Shown piece after piece: positions 45,553 to 56,109 of a stretch of DNA of 64,000 bases; within the stretch, counting starts at the first letter, position 1; each line of letters begins with the position of its first letter. The translations under genes were made by a program, and so were the position numbers. This DNA comes from Periplaneta americana (lineage: Eukaryota > Arthropoda > Insecta > Blattodea > Blattidae). The notes beneath the pieces were generated by a model, which was given only the letters and a program-made list of their open reading frames with translations, was not told the origin of the DNA and searched no databases. The stretch is taken from NCBI RefSeq assembly GCF_040183065.1, contig NC_091131.1, forward strand, positions 97,616,330 through 97,680,329. The letters run 5' to 3'.

Positions 45553-46221
45553 GCCATAAGCAGCCATAATTGGTTGAAAAACGTCCTTTCGTACCGTTTT
45601 ATTGGTCAAAAATAGTATGACGTAGTAAAAGTGTAATAGTCAACATAACGCGACAGATAAATCATATTAGTGTTCTATGTTTGCAGTTTTCTTGTACCGT
45701 TCTTGAATACGTGTATAAGGAGTAGAAAAGTACACAGAGTTTTACTTTGGGCTGTATGTGATACGTAGAAATAGTTGTTAATGGAATTACGCAGAGAAAT
45801 TTATTAACTGTCCCAACTTAAAAAAAAAAAATACAGAATCCACACGACTGAAAGAATGGACTACAGCTATGAAAAGCGTGATAATTTATAACTAGCAGAA
45901 AAAGGATTTCCCTCCCTTGTTTAAAAAGGTTAGTGTGCATGTACTCCCATTTGAAACGTCGAAGTAATCAATTTAAGAACAGCTGACTTATGGAAAAATA
46001 ATTGATTTTGTGTGTACGATTGTACGTAGAAAGGTCACTCTGTTTTTCTGCCCTCTGGTTTTTATTCGCGATTGGATTTGGCTGATGGTGCAATTTTACC
46101 AACGTGAGATGTGTTTGCTAACAGGTCATTAATTATAAGCTACCAAGTAAATTATCTCCCAGGGAATAACCAGATTCCATCCAGACTTACAGTTTGTGTA
46201 ATCTTGGCATGGTACTACCTG

Positions 46222-46569
46222 ACACGATGCTTGCCTTTGCTCTTCGAATTGGGATCATTCAGAAAATTCTCTTGTCATTTACAGCATATATTGAAATACC
46301 TACAGAGTGTTCCTTCTTCATAATTGAAGTCAATATACATACAGAAAGTATGCGTATTATACGTGATTGCCTATGCTTCTTCGGATATTGATAATTCACA
46401 AAGTTCTCTTGACATTTATATCTTGAAATACTTACAGTGTTCTTTCTTCATAACTGAAGTGCATATACATACAGAAAGTACTGATAAAGATATGAAAATA
46501 TGCGTATAACACGGTGGTTGCCTATGCGTCTTCGAATTGGGATAATTCACAAAACTCTCTTGACATTTA
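46222..46569. repeat. Satellite array, left part (~150-bp unit)
   Basis: About two and a half units share TTGAAATACCTACAGAGTG, ACATACAGAAAGTA, TTGCCTATGCTTCTTCG and TCTCTTGACATTTATA. Measured spacings are 132 bp (one unit has an internal deletion) and about 150 bp. The array continues at 51425 beyond the inserted element. Confidence 0.85.
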
Positions 46570-47869
46570 TACAGGGACATCATTTTATTTTTAATAACAT
46601 TTTTATTATTAACCTGACTATACTTTTGGATTAATGATTGAGACCCGGAAACACCGTTTTCTACCTCCTTCCACGACTGGAGTTCGATGATACTGGCGTA
46701 AAATACAAACAAATCACTTTACTAGGTACAGGAGGGAAGAAAAGTAGTTCATCCATTTACGCAAAGTATGAAATATCGCGATTTTGAGTGTGATAATTTT
46801 CATTAGGTTTTGTTTAATCAAAATACAACACAATGAGTGTTTTTACTTACGAACTGAGTTATCCATGCGAACGTATTCATTATGCAGTGTATATTATGCT
46901 GTCTACAGCACATTGCGTACGATATAGAGAATGAAGTTAAAATGAAAAATAATCATAATATGAATATTTAAACACATTTTTTGAAATGGTGGCCGTTCAT
47001 TTCGATACAGGCTTCAGTTCTTTTGTGCATATATCGCACTACAGACTATTGCATCTAATTACAATTACCAGTTTCGTCCTTCATTCTTAGTAAATCATGT
47101 TGAAATAATTCTGTACCTACTCTATAAAAGAGTACCTTACGTACTGTAAATTCAGTCTTCACTTCTGCCCGACCCGCATAGATAAAATTACTCAGACATG
47201 CTATCTACTGTCCGTCGAAGTGGTTATGTTGCAGGATCGTAGAATGGGGGGAATCACGTGATAGTTAATTACTTTAAACAGTTGTATAATATTACGTAGA
47301 CGTCCAATTAATTCCTAACAGAAATTAATGTTTTCAGAAAAGAGCTAAGAAAGCCCAGCCAGTAGTCTTCACAGTGGAGCGAACAGAAGCAGGTGGGGGA
47401 AATCGGGATGCGACGTATGCAAAAGGACGACAGTACCTGTGCGAAAATATGATTCAATATTGGAAGTTTTCGTCACTGGAAAACGCGAACATATTTCTGA
47501 AACGTACTATAATCACTAACTCAGTACTGCGGCCTTGATTCTGTGTGGAGGAACTTCGTTAGTAGAAGGGGTGGGAGTGAAGTACAGTTACCCTGAAAAA
47601 GAATGAGACGATTCTTGGTCGTCGGAAGTTAAAGTTCTACAGCGCGGTTCACTCGATATCGACGTAGGGATACATAACATGACAGATAGTACAAGAATTG
47701 TTACAAGGACCACAACAAGGACAAGGACCAGAATAAGGATCACGAAGAAGACTGCCATTTAAGGCCAGGATTTCACAATATAGCTCGAGTCACAAAATAT
47801 CATTGCTTCACTGTACCGAATGGCAAATGCCTGCTAAGGGATCTACATTCTGGACTGCTGCTATCACTG

Positions 47870-47957
47870 TCTTGTCTCGGTAGCTCATATAGTAGCGTGC
47901 CGGTTTCATTGTATAACCGATACGTCTCGTGTTCGATCCCAGGTAAAACTTTTTTTT
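47870..47957 (+). repeat. tRNA-like sequence with T-run, inside the DD35E element
   Basis: CGGTAGCTCATATAGTAGCG is A-box-like, CGGTT...AACCG forms an anticodon-like stem, GTGTTCGATCCC is B-box-like, and T9 follows at 47949-47957. The T stem does not pair, so it is not a functional tRNA. Confidence 0.5.
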
Positions 47958-48149
47958 TTATTGAGGTGTAATTAATTTGTTCAGAGTTCCTCGACTGTCT
48001 AATTTGTCGAAAAATATGGAATAATTTATGCCCAGTTTCTGGGTCTTACAAGTGGGCTGAACCTCTTCAAAAAAAATAAATCTTACTTGGAAGTTAAAAG
48101 TATTCTTCCTCAAACAAAAATCATAAGAAACAAAAAGAGACCTGTTAAC

Positions 48150-49154
48150 TTAAAATCTTGTCCACATGCCATCAACTTCTATTGCAGCTCTAAGTCGATC
48201 CGGCATGGATGTCACGAGATTGTGGAATAAGTTCTGATCCCCGGCGAGATCTTCCCAGGTGTCAACAACTTGATCCCACAATTCGTCTCGATTTCGAGGG
48301 CGTCGGTGGGCATAGGTGGCTATCCTTCTCTTTTTCAATTCCGCCCATAAATTTTCGATGACATTCAAATCAGGTGACTTCGGAGGCCAATTAATGTTTT
48401 CGATCTCGGGTCTCCTTTGAAACCATCTTTGAATGCTTGCAGCACAGTGCACGGGATGGTTATCCTGCTGGAACAGCAATGTTCCTTCGGGAAAATGTTC
48501 TCGGGCGGAGGGAAGGAATATATTTTCCAGAATGTGCTCGTAAGTTTCCGCATTAAACCGGCCATCGATGCGTTCTATAACGCCAGGTCCATCGTAAGAC
48601 ATCCACCCCCAACACGATATGCTAAAGCGCCCCGATCTTTCACGTCGGTGCACATAGCGCTGATCATGTCGGAGACCATCCTCACGATAGACACGGACAG
48701 GACCTTCGTAATCACTCAAGATGGTTGTTTCGTCGGAGAAAATTACATTTCTCCAATCGAAATCCACTCGATTGGTAGCGAAGGCAAGACGGTCGACAGA
48801 TTGTGCTTCCCCCAATATTTCCATTTGCGCAGCCCTCCGGCTCCTAATACCGCGGTTCCTCAACCTGCTGATCACAGTCCGTGAATAGCCGGGAAAGTTA
48901 GATGCTGCTCTTATTTCGTAAGCAGTCAGAAAGGGGTCCTGTCGAACTGTCTCGAATAAAAGATCTTCCAATGAAGAAATCCGCGGACGCCCAGGAATAG
49001 GGCGATTTTCGACCTCCCCAAAATTTTGGTAACGATGAACCCATCTCGCGGCTGTACTTCCAGGAACACCGACCAAACGGCCAGCAGATCTAGCCCCATA
49101 TCCAGCCTCAACTAGAGCTATAACTCGCTGTCTCATGTCACGTCGGTTCGCCAT
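48150..49154 (-). CDS. Tc1/mariner-type DD35E transposase, intact frame
   Basis: This is a 334-residue frame without stops or frameshifts, in the size range of Tc1-family transposases. I start at the ATG of MANRRDMRQRV; an in-frame ATG 15 codons upstream gives a hydrophobic extension not typical of the family. Residues 5-45 form a helix-turn-helix (AGYGARSAGRLVGVPGSTAA), with the GRPR motif at 55-58. A second DNA-binding region spans about 60-110. The catalytic triad is D141 (FSDE), D231 (FQQD) and E267 (SPDLNVIENLW); 35 residues separate the last two. The enzyme would cut at the 30-bp inverted repeats and insert into TA. It is the only intact transposase in the window and may be, or may recently have been, active. 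It has no introns. Confidence 0.93.
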   Translation of the reverse strand: MANRRDMRQRVIALVEAGYGARSAGRLVGVPGSTAARWVHRYQNFGEVENRPIPGRPRISSLEDLLFETVRQDPFLTAYEIRAASNFPGYSRTVISRLRNRGIRSRRAAQMEILGEAQSVDRLAFATNRVDFDWRNVIFSDETTILSDYEGPVRVYREDGLRHDQRYVHRRERSGRFSISCWGWMSYDGPGVIERIDGRFNAETYEHILENIFLPSAREHFPEGTLLFQQDNHPVHCAASIQRWFQRRPEIENINWPPKSPDLNVIENLWAELKKRRIATYAHRRPRNRDELWDQVVDTWEDLAGDQNLFHNLVTSMPDRLRAAIEVDGMWTRF

Positions 49155-49421
49155 TACGATGAGAAATGAGAGATGACGATAATACTTTAGTGTAGACAAT
49201 GACTATTTAACATGATATAGAATTATTGAAATAAGAGGCATCTTGCATAGTAAGAGTTAATAAATCAACCCTAAATTAAATATCTAAATAACAGGATATA
49301 ACAGGAAGTCCAATTGTTGCGAAACTAATCAAATTAAATCTAATTACACTAAATAAACAAACCCCAAGTTATGACACCACATCGCTACAGCTAAATTGTA
49401 TGTTATTAACATAAGCATTGA

Positions 49422-49505
49422 ATAGGTCCGTGGTTGTGCGTTGGACGACAAAACCAAACATCGAAAGTTCGAATCTTGCCGAGGAATGTAACTTCTTGCT
49501 TTTTA
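49422..49505 (+). repeat. tRNA-like sequence, inside the DD35E element
   Basis: GGTCCGTGGTTGTGCG is A-box-like, TTGG...CCAA is a possible stem, AGTTCGAATCTTGCC is B-box-like, and CTTTTT follows at about 49498. It is about 270 bp upstream of the transposase start. It is degenerate and not a working tRNA. Confidence 0.4.
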
Positions 49506-50993
49506 TAATGTAAATCAGACTTATAACTACAATCATTCATATTTCTTACATTATTTATTAATATTTATAGCCAACATTGAATTTGTAAAGAAAAGACTTT
49601 AGAAATCTCATATGGAATTTGTGATATGTAGTGACATAAACATAGATTATCTCTCGGAACTTTTCCGTAAAAGTAAATTAAATTCACTCCTTGAAACTGG
49701 AAACCTTATTCGTAGGGTCATTTTCCCATAGCATACAAGCTGAAGTAACACAGCCATTGATAAACGTTTTGTACACAGAATTAGACTGAATTCCTATTCG
49801 ACAGAACCTATAATCAATGGCTTGTCTGACCATGATAAACAAATCCTATGTGTGTCCAATGTCACTGAACAATTTCAAAATATTAATTTAAAAACTAAGA
49901 AAGGATCGTAATTGCTGTATCTAGTGATTATTTACATTTATGTCTACAAAATGAATCTTGGAAAAACATATATGATACTGGTACTACTGATATTAAGAGT
50001 AAATATATTCAATTTTTCACTTAATTTCATAATCACTTCAGTGGATGTTCTCCACTCAATGTTGTGAAAAAATTCAAAAGTTAAAACATATAGATAACGC
50101 AGGGACTTCAAAATCTAATGTATTAAAAAGAAGAATCTATATGTAATGAGTTGCAATGTAATGATCTTCATGTTCTTAAATACTGCAAGAAGTACAGTGT
50201 AATTTATCAAAAATTATGAAAGAGGGAAATAGAATATATTTGAGTAGAAAAGTACAAAATTCAGATAATGCAATTAAACCTATTCGTAATATTATTCAAT
50301 TTAAACTTGTAGATATCCTAAGAAAGAAAATATTTTTTCATTAAAACCAATGATTATAAAGTAGAGGATCCCAAATCTATTGCAAATTCTTTTAACGTAT
50401 TATAGTATATAGTACATAAATATTATTGACAACTTAAACATTCAAGATTTTGCAAAAGATACTGCAATTGGTTACTTAACAGATGTATTTAATAATTATT
50501 ATTAATATATGTAATTAGTCAATAACTGCAACAGTGCTTATACATTCAATCATAACATGAATAAAATTGAATGCAAACACGTAGATAAAATAGTTAAAAT
50601 TAACTGCAGGGGTGAGAATGAAATAATCCAAAGCCATACTTTTAACAAAAATTGTTTTTTGCGAGTGCATTTCTTACACATATGGGAAAGCTATTAATAA
50701 ATTATTGTAATAATTACTCAACAAATGACATAGCCTAAGGACTCTAAACCTTTGTAAAAGTTTGTCTATTATCATATATTTTTTTAATTTCATTTTAATT
50801 GTTAGTTTTTAATATATATGCATTTACATTGTATATATGTGTGTGAGTATAAATGCATTCATTAGATTAACGTTTATAATATTATAACTTGTAATTTTGT
50901 ATTGTTTGCGATCATTAACACTTAATCTCAGGACTTTGTAAAACTATATTTCAACGTGACTTAGCTATTTCAACGTTATTTAGACAAAAAAAA

Positions 50994-51080
50994 TTGTTGT
51001 GTAGACTAAGAATCCAACTCGCACTCTTCTACACAACACGCAGAAGTCTTACCGTCTGAGCTATGGAAACGACATGAAAG
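50994..51080 (-). repeat. tRNA-like sequence with T-run, inside the DD35E element
   Basis: On the - strand, TAGCTCAGACGGTAAGA is a good A-box, TTCTGC/GTAGAA closes a 7-base anticodon loop that would present GUU, and GAGTTGGATTC is a weak B-box; T8 lies downstream (about 50988-50995 on the + strand as A8). It resembles an asparagine tRNA, but the T arm is poor. Confidence 0.5.
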
Positions 51081-51424
51081 CTTTCCTTTCTGTGCGGAGT
51101 GTCGATCTAGTCATGAAGGTCCATTGTCGATTTAACTACACGATTTATGTATATATTTATCTTTTATTTACGTAATATTATCATATTTTTTGCAGTTTTT
51201 TAATTGAATTTCGGAACGATGCTAGTAACAAACCAAATAGCCTGAATTTAAGTAACTCAATATTCGTTATCTTGTGTATCGGTGCTCTGGTCTCCGATCA
51301 TGCGCAGTGTCTTACATCTGAGACTTAGGAATATTCAATCGTCTCATCCTTTTCCAGGGAAACTGTACATTCAAAAACTCAGGTACAATAAAAGTTGAAG
51401 TAAAAATAAAATGATGTCCCTGTA

Positions 51425-51690
51425 TATTGAATACCTACAGAGTGTTCGTTTTTCATAAGTTAACTGAAGTCCATATAAGCCTACATACAGAAAGTACTGA
51501 TAAAGATATGAAAATATGCGTATAACACGGTGGTTGCCTATGCTTCTTCGAATTGAGATAATTCACAAGGTTCTCTTGACATTTATATGTTGGAACACCT
51601 ACAGAGTGTCCATTATTCATAACTGAAGCCCATAAACATACATAAAGTACTGATAAAGACATGAAATTATGCGTAGGCCTATAACTTTTA
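51425..51690. repeat. Satellite array, right part
   Basis: The continuation of the array at 46222-46569: one full unit and most of a second, 163 bp apart (TTGAATACC at 51427, TTGGAACACC at 51590). Confidence 0.85.
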
Positions 51691-51749
51691 AACTGGGGAC
51701 TGAAATACAGGACGGAAGGTAATGTATTATATTAATTCACACGAGTTTA

Positions 51750-51982
51750 GGCTGGTCCACAATAAACCGGAAACGACAACGGGAACGAGAACAGAAATAT
51801 TGTTAAAATAAATGTATTTAAATATGAGCATTCACAATTAACGAAAAGCTTACCGGAGCCCGAGAACGGGGAGGTGAATGTTAATTGTGAATGCTCACAT
51901 TTAAATACATTAATTTATTTTAACAATATTTATGTTCTAATTCTCGTTGTCGTTTCCGTTCCCGGTTTATTGTGAACCAGCC
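51750..51982. mobile_element. Near-perfect palindromic MITE, 233 bp
   Basis: The arms are near-perfect complements starting GGCTGGTCCACAATAAACC; the right end is GGTTTATTGTGAACCAGCC. TTTA directly flanks both ends (51746-51749, 51983-51986). The GGC...GCC ends and short duplication suggest PIF/Harbinger, with modest certainty. The loop is only about 35 bp. Confidence 0.8.
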
Positions 51983-51999
51983 TTTATAGGTAAGGTCCC

Positions 52000-52299
52000 T
52001 ATGAGCAAATTTTGTCAAATGTTCTTGACGAGACCCTTAATAGAGTTTGCGGCGTAAGTCAGTTAATCATTGTAACCGTCGTCTAGTCTCGCAACAAGTC
52101 AGCAAAGCAACTAAAAATTTCTGACAATAGTTCAAAAGAAAGTTGGCTATGTTACGTACGAAAAGTTACAGATCTACATTGCTACAAAGACCTAAACGAG
52201 AATTACTTAGATCTACAGTAAGACTTCGAGTTTTGTGAGTGACCTATGCGAGTCGAAATAAAAGTGATCCTAATAAGCTTCAAAATATCTAGGGGTTGT
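52000..52299. other. Non-coding stretch
   Basis: Nothing recognisable, though it may include the eroded 5' part of the transposon whose relic follows. Confidence 0.3.
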
Positions 52300-52775
52300 T
52301 TGGCCAGATATGTACATTGCTGGTGTCCAATTTTTATGGGATTTTAACTGTCGAATAATACTGAAATATGTTGAGACAAACAATTTTGCTTCTATTAAAA
52401 AACAGACTCATGTTTCAAGCAGCTCATTTGGCAACAAGATGTAAAGAACCGCACTATGGATTAAATGTGTGTGCATTTTCTTACTGAACATTTTCAAGAG
52501 TGGATAAGAAGGCTTAGTATACTAATCGAGTGGCCATCAAATATACCAGACTTCACATAGTGTGACTTCTCAATGTGTGGGAATGTTGAAGGACAGAGTT
52601 CTTGCTATAAAACCGAAAGACCTACAACACTTGGGGGAATTGATTCAGCACCAACTTGATATTATTTATTAGACTAACAGTAATGCCCTTTGTGACAGAA
52701 TACGCAAATTACTGGAAAAACGTTGTTGCAAAGTTATAGATACCAAAAATGGTCAACCTGAACAATTATCGTAAT
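52300..52775 (+). pseudogene. Mariner-like transposase, C-terminal relic (+ strand)
   Basis: Frames interleave to give QQD (near 52432), then HYGLNVCAF, then FQEWIRRL, then IEWPSNIPDF and CDF, then LKDRVLAIKPKDLQHLGEL, then SNALCDRIRK and KVIDT. These follow the end of the DDE domain and C-terminus of mariner-like transposases. Several stops and frameshifts break it, and terminal repeats were not identified. Confidence 0.65.
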
Positions 52776-52924
52776 ATAGAGTAAATTGGAAACATAAAAT
52801 AACGCATTTTCATTCAGCTGACTTATACCGCACCCGATACATTGAGATTTTCTTAGTTTAAAAAAAAAAATTAAATTCAAAATGTAGGAAAGATGCAGAA
52901 TGTAAAGAGCAGTACATATACCTT

Positions 52925-53330
52925 CACTTTAATGACTTACAGAGAGGTGCGTGTGATTGTACCTGCTCCAGTGACAGTAACGAAGCATGAGATAGTATTC
53001 GAAGTGTCCACCATTTGCGAGCCTACAACCTTTATACATTTTTGTCCAGTATGTTGGACTTTGTTCCATATTGTTCCATATTTTCTTCGCGGTCTGAAAA
53101 ATACGTTCTCGAAGAGTTTCAACATTTTAAATAAGTTATACTGTATGCTCTGTAAACTCTGCTTTGTGTATTCCTCATAATAAAATATCGAAATATCGAG
53201 GAGACTTAGGTCCGGCGATCTAGCAGGCTATCTGAATGGATCATAGCGTCCAATTCACCTTTTAGAAAAACTTTTATTTAGATGGACACGATTGTCCCGC
53301 GTAATATACTGTGGGGCACTATCGTGTAAG
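52925..53330 (-). pseudogene. Mariner-like transposase, C-terminal relic (- strand)
   Basis: On the - strand: HDSAPQYI (second catalytic aspartate context), HLNKSFSKR, a stop, then SPDLSLLD (third catalytic context), then LKLFENVFFRPRRKYGTIWN and KCIKVVGSQM. The order matches a DDE_3-type mariner C-terminus. It is opposed to the + strand relic that ends at 52775 and is a different lineage by sequence. Confidence 0.6.
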
Positions 53331-53389
53331 AAACACATGGTTCTTTTGATTCTCGAAGATATATTATCCAGTAAACTTGAAAAATTGTC

Positions 53390-53465
53390 GTCCATCCGTT
53401 CGTCCGGCATTCAGTCAAAATAACCATCCATTCGTCCGTTCGTCCGTCCATCCATACATCCATCT
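53390..53465. repeat. CCAT/CCGT microsatellite
   Basis: Tetranucleotide TCCATCCGTTCG-like repeats. Confidence 0.8.
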
Positions 53466-53634
53466 ATCTGTATGGTTTTTTGCTCTTGTGTAGAAAAATT
53501 CCAAACAACTTTGAACTTAATTTTTCTAAACTTAGTGTTAGACAAATACGTATACTTTGAAACTCCTGTGATATGAGAGTACGATACTGAATCTTCAGCA
53601 GAGTAGAATAAATAGCATTAACAATGGATAAGTA

Positions 53635-54318
53635 CAGGGTTGTTTCCGATCTCTGATAACGAATGTGAATGACATGTGCGTCAGGAACCACACGACAGCT
53701 TAACTGTGGCGCGAGGTGACAGACCAGTAGTGAGTGATTTCATGGAGTGTACGGCGACTCACAGCACAAATTCCCAAGAAAAACGAGCCTTTTTGGGAGG
53801 GGTACATAACAACTCTTTCCGATGCCAAGTACAGTTAAGTGAAAATAAAAGAAGACTGTAATTTACTAGGTTTCGTTATCTCCAAGAAAGGCATCTTCTC
53901 TGTACTTAATAAGATTGGTAAAGCTCGAATGGAATTAATTTGTATCATCTCGTGGGGTGCGGCGACTTATGACGGGGGTGGATTTGCTTGCTTTTTCCAC
54001 TCTGGAATTAATCCCATCCGAGCTTTGCCAGTCTCATAGGTACACACAAGATGCCTTTCTTGGAAATAACGAGACTACGTTTCTTGCAGGCTCCTATGAT
54101 TTTCACGTAACTGTACTTGGCATCGGAAAGGGTTGTTATGTACCCCTCCCAAAAAGGCTCGATTTTCTTGGGAATTGCTACTGTGATACACCGTGCACTC
54201 TGATTATGAAATCACTCACTACTAGTCTATCACCTCTCGCCGCAATTCAGCTATCGGTACGATTCCCGACGCATATGACGTCATTCAAATTCGTTATCAG
54301 AGGTCGGAAACAACCCTG
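53635..54318. mobile_element. Long-TIR foldback element, complete copy
   Basis: Arms of about 310 bp run inward from CAGGGTTGTTTCCGA and its complement, with TA at both ends; only ~60 bp of loop remain around 53950-54010. The arms share GTACTTGGCATCGGAAAG and CACAAGATGCC/AGAAGATGCC blocks. The half copy at 2240-2514 belongs to the same family. Apparent open frames are symmetrical by-products. TA flanks suggest Tc1/mariner ancestry. Confidence 0.82.
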
Positions 54319-54320
54319 TA

Positions 54321-55355
54321 TTCATGAGCTAGGCGAGATTTGAATCCATCATAATGTAACCATATAAAAATCGTACGCTCGATCGACTATACATAGAACA
54401 TTTTCAAACACATTCTGAAGGTTATATTACGTCCATTTGGAAATTTTCCTACCTTACATTAGTAAACACTTTCCTGCCATCACACGAAATTAAAATATTA
54501 CGGGAAAACATCGAAGTCCTACAAGGGATTCGAAACTATAATAGTCGATATCACGGAACTTCGGCCATAGAATTCACAAAACGTACGGTACCTATTTATA
54601 ATTAACCCAAGTAACAGTTGAACACACTATCCAAGGTGACGTGGGGGCAATTGGGTGGGCGTATAACTTGTTCTTGCGCCATGAGCCTCAAATTATTTAT
54701 GTGTTGACTGGAGAGAGTAATAATGCTATATAATACGACCGGTTCACATAAATTACAAGGCAACTCCGAGTTGTGTTCACCATCCATGAAATGATACACT
54801 TTTTTGACTGGGGAGGTTTTCAAGGGTGGTGGAAAGAGAATGGGAGTTAGTTCACTTCATAGCTGTCGCCGATTACACACACATATATCACAGATGACAA
54901 CTTGCCTCTACTCTCACTCTCTCTCGCATACACGAAGACGCCTCCTCCTCCACTACCAAGGTCGGACCAAGAAAAATTCCACTTTCCGAACCCTAAAATT
55001 CGTGTGATCAAATCTGCTACTCCGTTAAGATATACTGTATTCGTACAAAAACGATTTATGTTTCCAAATTAGTCCCCGGGAAGGAAATGAGCAACTACGT
55101 TATTTGTGAGTGAACCCTTAAACAAATTATTTAAAAAATGAACTGAAGGACTAAAAAATTTACATTATTTAAATTTAATTTAGACGCAAGCTATTTGTCA
55201 TCTGTCTCTCCCTATGTCAGGGGTGAACAAACTTATTTACAGGATATTTTATTTAATATTTTATTTAATATTTCAGTATAATTGTATGGTAACTTTGTTT
55301 GAGATAGCATAAATAAAATACTACGGATACATACATAGCCACATTGACTTTTATA
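54321..55355. other. Non-coding stretch
   Basis: No gene or bounded repeat is seen. Confidence 0.35.
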
Positions 55356-56069
55356 CAGGGTGTTTCCGGGCTAGTGTTACAAACTTTTAGGGATGATGGA
55401 GAAGGACACATGTATCAATTTGAGATAACGAAACCTGGTCCGGAAATGACTGAATAGAAAGTTATAAGCAAAAATAGTTGTGTGGAAACTAAATAATTTT
55501 ATTCCTCTGTACACCTTATTTATGTGTATTTATCTGTATATCTTACACATACTGTATTCATCTGACGTTGTCTAATTACAGTATTCCATTCAGTGCGCTG
55601 TCTGAGATGTGGGGACAGGAAACTACACTAAAGCAATGCAAATGGCGTAATGTGTAACGGACATGGTCGGTGCTGATATGCACGTCTGTAGACAGCAGTG
55701 TATGTGCACAAGCTGCAGTGTCCAGTCGATCAGTCCTAGTGAAATGGAGGAGTACACGAGAGCGGAATATGTAGACATGATTTTCGAATACGGATGAGCC
55801 AATGGGAACAGTAGACAAGCTGACAGTTTGTATCGGGACAAGTACCCACATAGGAGACAACCGGCCCATACCATCTTTCCACGACTATTCCAAAGGTTAA
55901 GGGAAGGAAGGCACGTGGTGCCAAATTAGAATTCTATTTCCACACAACTATTTTTGCTTGTAACTTTCGACTCAGTCATTTCCGGACTAGGGTTCCTTAT
56001 CTCAAATTGATACATGTGCCCTTCCCCATCAACCCTGAAAGTTTGTAACACTAGCCCGGAAACACCCTG
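55356..56069 (+). mobile_element. Mariner-related TIR element, copy 2 (714 bp)
   Basis: The ends CAGGGTGTTTCCGGGCTAG are inverted with arms of about 145 bp and TA flanks. It aligns with 24276-24999 throughout. The ends of this copy match each other better than those of copy 1. Confidence 0.87.
55744..55920 (+). pseudogene. DUF4817-like transposase N-terminus, copy 2
   Basis: From the ATG: MEEYTRAEYVDMIFEYG, TGA, then ANGNSRQADSLYRDKYPHRR and PAHTIFPRLFQRLREG in the same frame. This is the DUF4817 helix-turn-helix of insect mariner-like transposases apart from the TGA, which copy 1 shares. No catalytic domain is present. Confidence 0.78.
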
Positions 56070-56109
56070 TATATAAGATAATCGACTGAGGAAACCACGA
56101 AAAAAACAC

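Larger units (their letters stand above)
47585..51365 (-). mobile_element. DD35E Tc1/mariner-type transposon, 3.8 kb
   Basis: The terminal inverted repeats CAGTTACCCTGAAAAAGAAT and, reversed from the right, CAGTTTCCCTGGAAAAGGAT continue as GAGACGATT on both sides, about 30 bp in all, and are flanked by TA at 47583-47584 and 51366-51367. Inside is one intact transposase (48150-49154, - strand). At 3781 bp it is more than twice the usual length for the group; about 2.2 kb of AT-rich sequence lies between the gene's 5' end and the right terminus. Three tRNA-like sequences lie within it. The long interior could hold further nested insertions that I could not bound. Confidence 0.85.
46572..51422 (-). 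mobile_element. TA-inserted TIR element, copy split by a DD35E transposon
   Basis: Ends CAGGGACATCATTTTATTTT in both inverted directions are flanked by TA (46570-46571, 51423-51424), with satellite sequence immediately outside both ends. The element's own sequence is 46572-47584 plus 51366-51422, equivalent to the 1044-bp copy at 42007 in reverse. The rest is the inserted transposon at 47585. Confidence 0.88.

Noticed and set aside
48365..48884. Overlapping frames on both strands within the transposase gene
   Set aside because: They are shadows of the 334-residue frame and carry no motif.
48150..49199. Upstream ATG at 49199 as the transposase start
   Set aside because: It adds 15 residues (MSTLKYYRHLSFLIV) not seen in the family; the ATG at 49154 gives the standard N-terminus.
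46572..51422. One 4.85-kb transposon carrying the transposase
   Set aside because: The unsplit copy at 42007-43050 shows that 47585-51365 is a separate insertion with its own ends and its own TA duplication.
46222..51690. CRISPR-like array
   Set aside because: Units are 130-163 bp, contiguous and without spacers; this is a satellite in a eukaryotic genome.
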